This document shows positions 58,304 to 64,000 of a stretch of 64,000 bases of DNA, piece after piece. How positions within the stretch are numbered: position 1 is the first letter of the stretch; every line of letters begins with the position of its first letter. The translations under genes and the position numbers were made by a program. A model generated the notes under the pieces. The model saw nothing but the letters and a program-made list of their open reading frames with translations, was not told where the DNA came from and did no database searches. This stretch comes from Voacanga thouarsii (lineage: Eukaryota; Streptophyta; Magnoliopsida; Gentianales; Apocynaceae): NCBI GenBank assembly GCA_026120185.1, contig JANUWF010001491.1:2294001-2358000 (forward strand), in the 5' to 3' direction.

Positions 58304-59216
58304 CTAATCCGGGGCAATTAGAATGGGTGAATTAATCAATTTCTCTTTAAGTATGGTAAAAGCGTTGAGACATTTATCATCAAAATTAAACACAACATCC
58401 TTTTCAAGTAAAGAAGTAAGAGGTTTCGAAATTTTTGAGAAGTCTAAGATAAACCGCCTGTAGAAACCTGCATGACTAAGAAAGCTCCTTATAGTTTTTA
58501 CCGAAGTGGGAGGAGGTAGCTTCTCGATTGCTTCAATTTTTGCTCTATTGACCTCAATACCCTTCTTTGAAATTTTATGCCCTAGCACGATACCTTTTTG
58601 TACCATAAAGTGGCACTTTTCCCAGTTAAGAATGAGGCTAGTCTCTTCACATCTTGCGAGCACCTTCTCAAGGTTAGATAAACACAAGTCAAATAAATCA
58701 CCAAAAATTGAGAAATTATCCATAAATACCTCCATGATATCCCCCACAAGTCCTTTAAATATAGCTGTCATGCACCTTTAGAATGTTCCAGGGCTATTGC
58801 AAAGGCCAAATGGCATCCTACGATATGCAAAAAATACCATATGGACACGTGAAAGTGGTCTTTTCTTGGTCCTCCAGAGCTATGGGAATTTGTAGGTAGC
58901 CTGAGAATCCATCTAAGAAACAATAATACTCGTGTCCGGCCAACCTTTCCAATATTTGGTCAATGAAAGGAAGAGGGAAGTGATCTTTTCGAGTGGCTTT
59001 CTTTAACATCCTATAATCTATGCAAAATCTCCAACCCATGACCAATCTCATAGGTACTAACTCATTTCTATCATTGGGGCTTACCGTCATTCCTCCCTTC
59101 TTTAGTACTACTTGAGTAGGACTTACCCAACTGCTATCTGAAATAGGGTAAATGATGCCGGAATCTAAGAGCTTAACCACCTCACATTTTACCACTTCAC
59201 TCATATGTGGGTTCAA
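58304..59216 (-). pseudogene. Athila-type reverse transcriptase, catalytic Asp changed
   Basis: Blocks in order: GIIYPISDSSWVSPTQVVLK, GWRFCIDYRMLKKATRKDHF, PFIDQILERLAGHEYYCF, DGFSGYLQIPIA, EKTTFTCPYG, a frame break near 58780-58818, then EVFMDNFSIFGD, LNWEKCHFMVQKG and SHAGFYRRFILDFSKI. The catalytic box at 58715-58726 is FMDN in place of FMDD (GAT to AAT), so the enzyme would be inactive even without the frame break. The sequence is close to Athila/Tat RTs. Confidence 0.9.
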
Positions 59217-59228
59217 CCTACGTTGGGG

Positions 59229-60300
59229 TTACACTACGGGTTTTGCACTTTCTTCCATCAAGATCTTGTGTATACAAAAGGATGGACTAAAACCTTTAAT
59301 ATCAGTGATCTTCCAAGCTATCACCCTTTTATATTTTCCCAACAAACTTACCAGCTTAGTCTTTTGTTCTACCTTCAGATTTTTGGCAATGATAACAGGA
59401 AACTTATGATCCTTAGCCAAGAACACATATTCCAAATGCTGGGGTAGGTCCTTTAAGTCTACTTCAGGAGGATCCTCTATAGATGATTTCATTCTCCCCA
59501 AGCTGCGTTTTTCTACGTCAAAACTCTGCCTCCCATCCTCGCTATGAAATTCCTCCGAATATGCCATTGATGTTTCCATCAATTCTTCCTCAATAGATTC
59601 CTGCATCATCTCAAGAATTGGTTTGTCAAGAATACCAACTCTTAGACACAAATCATCAGAAGTCATAGATTGTTGCATGCTCTTGTGGATTCGAATTATG
59701 ACTTCCTCATCCCTAACCCTCAGTGTTAACCTCCCCCTATGGACATTAATTAATGCTTTTGTTGTAGCTAGGAAGGGTCTACCTAAGATTAAGGGGACTT
59801 TAGAATCTTCATCCATGTCAAGAATAACAAAATCCACAAGGAATATGAATTTATCAACTTTTACCAACACATTTTCAATGATGCCCCTAGGGTATTTGAT
59901 AGATCAATCTGCGAGTTGAATACTCATCCTAGTGGGCTGTGGTTCTCCTAAGCCTAGCCTTTTAAATATTTTATATGATAGTAAATTAATGCTAGCACCT
60001 AGGTCAACTAATGCATTACAGACATAAAGAGTGCCAATTAGATATGGGATAGAGAAACTTCCTGGATCTTTCGCTTTTTGGGGCAAACTCGAGTTGTCCT
60101 GCAGGATAGCTGAGCATTCTTCGTTGAGAACTACTGTAGACAATTCTTCCAGTTGCTTTTTGTTAACAATCATGCTTTTGAGGAATTTGGCATATTTGGG
60201 TATGTGGATTAAAGCTTCACTGAGGGGAATGTTTATGTGCAGTTGTTTAAATACCTCTAGGAATTTATTGAACTAGCATCTTTTCGGGCCTTGTGTAGAT
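59229..60300 (-). pseudogene. Athila-type gag end and protease
   Basis: The minus strand from about 60300 has the gag tail in pieces (FPSVKL, then KYAKFLKSMIVNKKQLEEL and NEECSAILQ). The protease has NALVDLGASINLLSYKIFKR with the DLGAS site usual in this clade, then VDFVILDMDEDSKVPLILGR. A stop follows SIQLAD (about 59904). The long linker to RT (SIEEELMETSMAYSEEF, LPQHLEYVFLAKDHKFPVII) is open to 59229. The protease would process the polyprotein. Confidence 0.85.
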
Positions 60301-61000
60301 GAGTAGGGTATGGTACGTCAGGATGAAAAGTAGGTTTTTCAGGAGGTGGATAGGGGATAGCCGGCACTGGTTCCAGTACTTCAGCCGGCACCGTTCCATT
60401 CTGTGCTGTATCGTTTCAGCGTTTATGGATATCCAGCGCCGGTTCTCTTCTTCCAGCCGGTGCCGGCCGTCATTTGGTCTATCTGGTAATTTATTTCCAA
60501 TTCGCAATGTGACAACAGCTATTTCCATACTAGTTAACGGTGTGAGTTCAAGAGATTTTATTACCTTATCCGTCAAAAACCAGATTTGTTGTTCCATGTT
60601 GTAGATCATTGCGTCAAATTGCTTGAATGTGGAATCAATTTCTTAGAAACGCCTCGTGACATGCACTACAAATTTACCAACTAAGGTTTCAAGCTCTGTT
60701 GATTCTGGTGCTGTAAGTGTTCCTTCCGACGCGTGATGGAGGTACTGCCCCCTGTTCGACCTTCTTAGATCCCAATTTTCCATTTTTCCTGAACAAGGAG
60801 ACGAGTTAGACATAGAATCTACAAGAGTATGTAGTTACTTTAAAAGACATAATCCAAGTTGGTTAGTTTAAGTTAGGTTACACAGTTATACAAAAATACA
60901 CGAAATACAATAGATAGCACCGTTTTGCAGAAAGAATAAATATACATATTTACATATTTACAAGGTTAAATTAACAAAATTCGAGTTTTCATGCTATTGT
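60301..61000 (-). other. Athila-type leader and short gag remainder
   Basis: Only ~850 bp separate the primer site from the protease, while a complete gag of this clade needs well over 1 kb, so most of gag is deleted. The part at 60355-60480 is rich in CCGGCG/CCGGTGCCGG motifs, like the LTR GC block. A 114-codon minus frame (60609-60265) starts MIYNMEQQIWFLTDKV and has no recognised domain. Confidence 0.6.
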
Positions 61001-61020
61001 TCCCCGACAATGGCGCCAAA
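61001..61020 (-). promoter_or_regulatory. Athila-type primer-binding site (tRNA-Asp)
   Basis: The minus strand reads TTTGGCGCCATTGTCGGGGA, the Asp-tRNA type with two changes from the usual TGGCGCCGTTGCCGGGGA. It is four bases from the LTR end. Confidence 0.88.
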
Positions 61021-61024
61021 AACT

Positions 61025-62447
61025 TGATGCGTTCAGACTTGGGTATAAAAATCATACAAAATTAAACATATTCACAATCAAGTTTAAATTAAAATTTCAA
61101 ACTCAAATCACACATATGAGCAAGCGTACTCATCATTAACTGAGCATAGGGTTAAAATAGGTGTCGATCCTCAAGGAACAAGTAGACATTAATTACCCTT
61201 CTTTCATTGTTTAACCGATTCGACAAAGTGAAAAATAAATAAAAAATTAAAAAGAAAATAAAAAAATAAAAATATGTATATGTCAAGGATGTAGATTTAT
61301 GCAACTCAAGCTATTGTTTAGACAAACATGATCTAAAATAACTTAACCATTATCATAACCAATTATTCTCTTAGTACTATGAAGGATGAAGGTAGACTCA
61401 CTTTGATGGTTAATCCATGAAATCACTATCTCCTAGATGAATTAGAATCACTTGGTCTATCTCAACTAATTCATCCAAAAGACACATTAAACACAATCCT
61501 TAATTAAATTCCCTTGGTCTCGGCGAATTTAGAACATGAAATTAATTAATGAACCTTTGGTCTCGGAAGACATCAATTAATCTTCAATTACCAGTTCTTA
61601 AACAATCAACCCCCTTTGGTCCAGCAAGTCAATTGCCAACAGAATATGAAACTAATAAATCGAAACACCCACCAACCCCGTTTGGTCCAGCAAGTCAATG
61701 GATAGAATCAACTAACTAATCTCGTAATAAGTATAAGTAATTGAATACCAACAATAATAACCAATTAATCAAAAGATCAAATAACTCTAGAAATCATGAA
61801 TATCTAAAACAATGTCGAATTACAATGAAACAATTAACATATCATTGTCCGAGAAAAAGAAAACAAAGTAAAGGAAAGCACTCATAGGCAAGCCTCCTTC
61901 TTCTTCCTTTGAAAACCTTCTTGTACAACCCTCCTTGAAGTTTGAAGAATTCTCCTTGGACTGAGTGATTTTCTATTATGATCAATGAATTCTCCCCTTT
62001 TCCCTTGTGTTTTCCATCTATTTATGGGCATAAGAGGTGCCTAAACTCGTAGGTACAAAGTTCTTGGCCAAGTAGAAGTTGGAAGCTGCTAAAACTCTTT
62101 AGATTTCCAAAAATGCATAAAAAGATTGTAGCACCACCTCAGGGACAGACCACAGCCGGTGCTGCCTTGGTCCTTCGGAGCCGGCGCTGCCTTGGTCCTG
62201 TTTCTCCACTCGTCTGCCGATTTTTCTCCGAATTGTGCGCATACATTCCAAAGTACAGCCGGCGCCGCCTCTACTCTGCTTTGTGATGGTTTTGCTTTGT
62301 TTTACCCAAAATCCTGAAGTAATGACCAAAATACCTTTCCAAGGGTAAAATCTCAAATATAAAAGAATATAACCAGTTATTTCACAAAATGTATTACAAA
62401 AGAACCTCAAATAACTAAACAAAGTATAACCAATTTAGCTCCTATCA
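61025..62447 (-). repeat. Athila-type 5' LTR
   Basis: 1423 bp, same ends as 53322-54758, followed by TSD atatt. GC block at 62150-62275, shorter than in the other LTR. No gene. Confidence 0.93.
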
Positions 62448-62907
62448 ATATTCAACCCATAAGTGGCCACAGAAGTACCCTCAACCATTTTGTAACGGAA
62501 TAGCTATTTTGAGATCTTATACCTCTCTGTTTTGTCTTGGGCATCAAATAGCTCTCGAAGATAGAGAATCATCGATTGAACATCCATATACTTGTGCTAT
62601 TTTGCAGTTCAGGAGTCATTGATGCCAGCATGATATAAGATACCATGCCACTGTCCTTTTTATACTTCTTGTGGACAGCATGCTCATTAGCATGAGTATC
62701 TTGAGCTGGTAGTGGCGGAATAAGAGCATCTAGCACATAAAGCAACTTTTCCGACTTGAGAATTCTTCTCAAGCTTCTATAGTAGTTGAGATAGTTGAAC
62801 TCAGTTAGTTTGTTGGTTTCTAAGATGTTGCGTAAGTTTAGGTTGGTTGATGTGATGCACGTGACCCAGATGTAAAGATAGAGAACATTAGCTAACTTTA
62901 TATGCAC
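62448..62907 (-). pseudogene. Copia C: gag N-terminal half
   Basis: The minus strand encodes TSTNLNLRNILETNKLTEFN and YYRSLRRILKSEKLLYVLDA (the gag start region), SYIMLASMTPELQ and, after a frame change, YLRELFDAQDKTERYKISK. A stop follows, then GTSVATYGLNM, which continues as LGLIEKFG at 53316. The likely start is near 62853 and not at the first Met at 62907. It matches the copia gag N-terminal domain. Confidence 0.83.
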
Positions 62908-64000
62908 ATGTAATGCAAATAATTAGGACTTTAATTAAACGCATTATTACTCCACTATTTTTCCCAAACCAATAGCCCACACTATTGATACAGGAAAGCC
63001 CGTTGGAAGCTTTTCTAGTGGACCGATATCCAAATTCCACAAGAATAACCTTGGGTTTTCCCATCAAGCCACCCTTGAGTTCAATGGTAGGTATCTAATA
63101 CCAATTACATCGTATGTAATTATCAGATCATTGGGTGATAAACATCTTTTAATCTTAAAACCTTTTGGGCTACCCCAATATTTCCTCTAAATTTCTTTAT
63201 GTTTGAGTTAACCGAACTGGGATAAAGAATTTAGTTGAACCTGACTCATTAATCAGGAATTTAATTTTAAAGCTTGAACATGCCCGATGTCGAGTAGGCT
63301 TGAGTTAGCCCAACAACTTAGTCTCAAAAAAAGACTCTCGTGCTTACTATATTAACGAAAGGAATTAGGTTTAATATTAATTGATGGATTTATTCATTTT
63401 AGTGATTTCATCAAATGACATGCATAAATATATCAATAAGCCACATAAATTGATAATCATGGTAATAAAGCGATTGCGTGGTATGGTTATAGACTTTCCC
63501 TAAATTAATTTCCTCAATCCAAAAAGGAAATTAACATGGTTAACCTTATGCATTCATGTATGATTTAAGTAGAAGGTCTTACCCTCTCGCCATGTTTTGA
63601 TCGCCATCTCTAAAATTAAAATGATTCTATCCCTATCTAACCTATGTAGTCTAATTACATAAATTTCCTAAATAGAGAAACCTCGAGTTACATTAGAAGG
63701 GAGTTTGATGAGAAGAGAATTACACAAGAATTTTAGAAAATACAGGACTCGCGGGTCCTATTTAATAAAACCAAAACTCTAAATAATGCATGGACAAATA
63801 TAATTCGATTTTAGTCCAAAACCATCCACCAAGCCATTAAATATGCTTAAACAAAATTAAACATTTTATTATTCCAAAATCCCTATTATGGAAAAATAAA
63901 ACAAATTTAGATTTAATTTCTAAAATCATACTCTAGAAATTAAATTAAGATAAAATCTAAAATCAATATTTTAGATTTAATTTCTAGAACCAAATTCTAG
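62908..64000 (-). other. Probable copia C leader, primer site and 5' LTR, running off the window
   Basis: The minus strand has TGGTATTAGATAC at about 63091-63103, a weak match to the initiator-Met primer site (two or more changes). If real, the 5' LTR starts at about 63105 and runs past 64000. It is AT-rich with no gene. I cannot confirm this without a second LTR. Confidence 0.4.

Larger units (their letters stand above)
53322..62447 (-). mobile_element. Full-length Athila/Tat-type gypsy element, 9.1 kb
   Basis: LTRs at 53322-54758 and 61025-62447 with perfect TSDs atatt (53317-53321, 62448-62452). The tRNA-Asp-type primer site (61001-61020) and GTGTGGGGGAATA polypurine tract are typical of the Athila/Tat/Ogre clade and give minus orientation. 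Gag is largely missing; protease, RT, RNase H and integrase are recognisable but broken. About 1.8 kb without pol lies before the 3' LTR, as usual in this clade. It inserted into gag of copia C. Confidence 0.93.

Noticed and set aside
63105..64000. A host intergenic region at the right edge
   Set aside because: It is adjacent to copia gag on the leader side with a weak primer-site match, so an LTR is more likely, though unproven.

Overview
The window is plant nuclear DNA, most likely eudicot, and every stretch I can interpret belongs to LTR retrotransposons. I found no host protein gene, rRNA gene, functional tRNA gene, CRISPR array or bacterial feature. The plant assignment rests on plant-type Ty3/gypsy and Ty1/copia polyproteins, initiator-Met and Asp tRNA primer-binding sites, 5-bp target-site duplications (TSDs) and kilobase LTRs of the TGTAACACCC...GGGGTGTTACA type.

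The layout is three blocks of nested insertions. (A) 1-24914 is a decayed minus-strand gypsy element, called G1 here. Its integrase lies at 1-373, RT/protease/gag at 5477-8364, primer site at 9266-9279 and LTR pieces at 9287-9412 and 24017-24735. A TGTTG...CAACA-type LTR (374-5344) interrupts it, and that LTR is itself split by a 3.3-kb solo LTR (1534-4872, TSD atgta). G1's LTR is split by a composite Tekay/Del-type chromovirus (9413-24016). (B) 24915-50583 is a minus-strand non-autonomous element with LTRs near 4 kb and only 1.2 kb of internal DNA, called L1 here. One LTR holds a nearly intact copia element (27190-37030, TSD atctc). The other holds a gypsy derivative without polymerase (40696-47798, TSD ataaa), which carries another LTR (42624-44040). 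(C) 50584-64000 is a minus-strand copia element. Its gag is split by a full-length Athila/Tat-type gypsy element (53322-62447, TSD atatt).

All elements follow the same life cycle: Gag forms the particle, protease cuts the polyprotein, RT/RNase H copies RNA primed from a tRNA, and integrase inserts the cDNA, leaving a 5-bp TSD. None looks fully competent. The copia at 27190-37030 is closest: its LTRs look about 98% alike by eye, and its pol has one frameshift and one stop codon. The Tekay gag-pol has about 21 in-frame stops but keeps frame except at one RNase H deletion and one nearby shift. Most stops fit C-to-T decay of CAG, CAA or CGA codons.

The points most worth a second look are: a 70-nt tRNA(Asp)-like module at the same place in all three Tekay LTR copies, with a related module in the solo LTR; the head-to-head LTR structure of the Tekay element, with a 19-nt inverted cap; an acidic ORF between its primer site and gag; tandem GTGCAC palindromes in the copia leader; a 25-bp minisatellite that differs between the two L1 LTRs; and a CCGGCGCCGG-like motif shared by two gypsy families.
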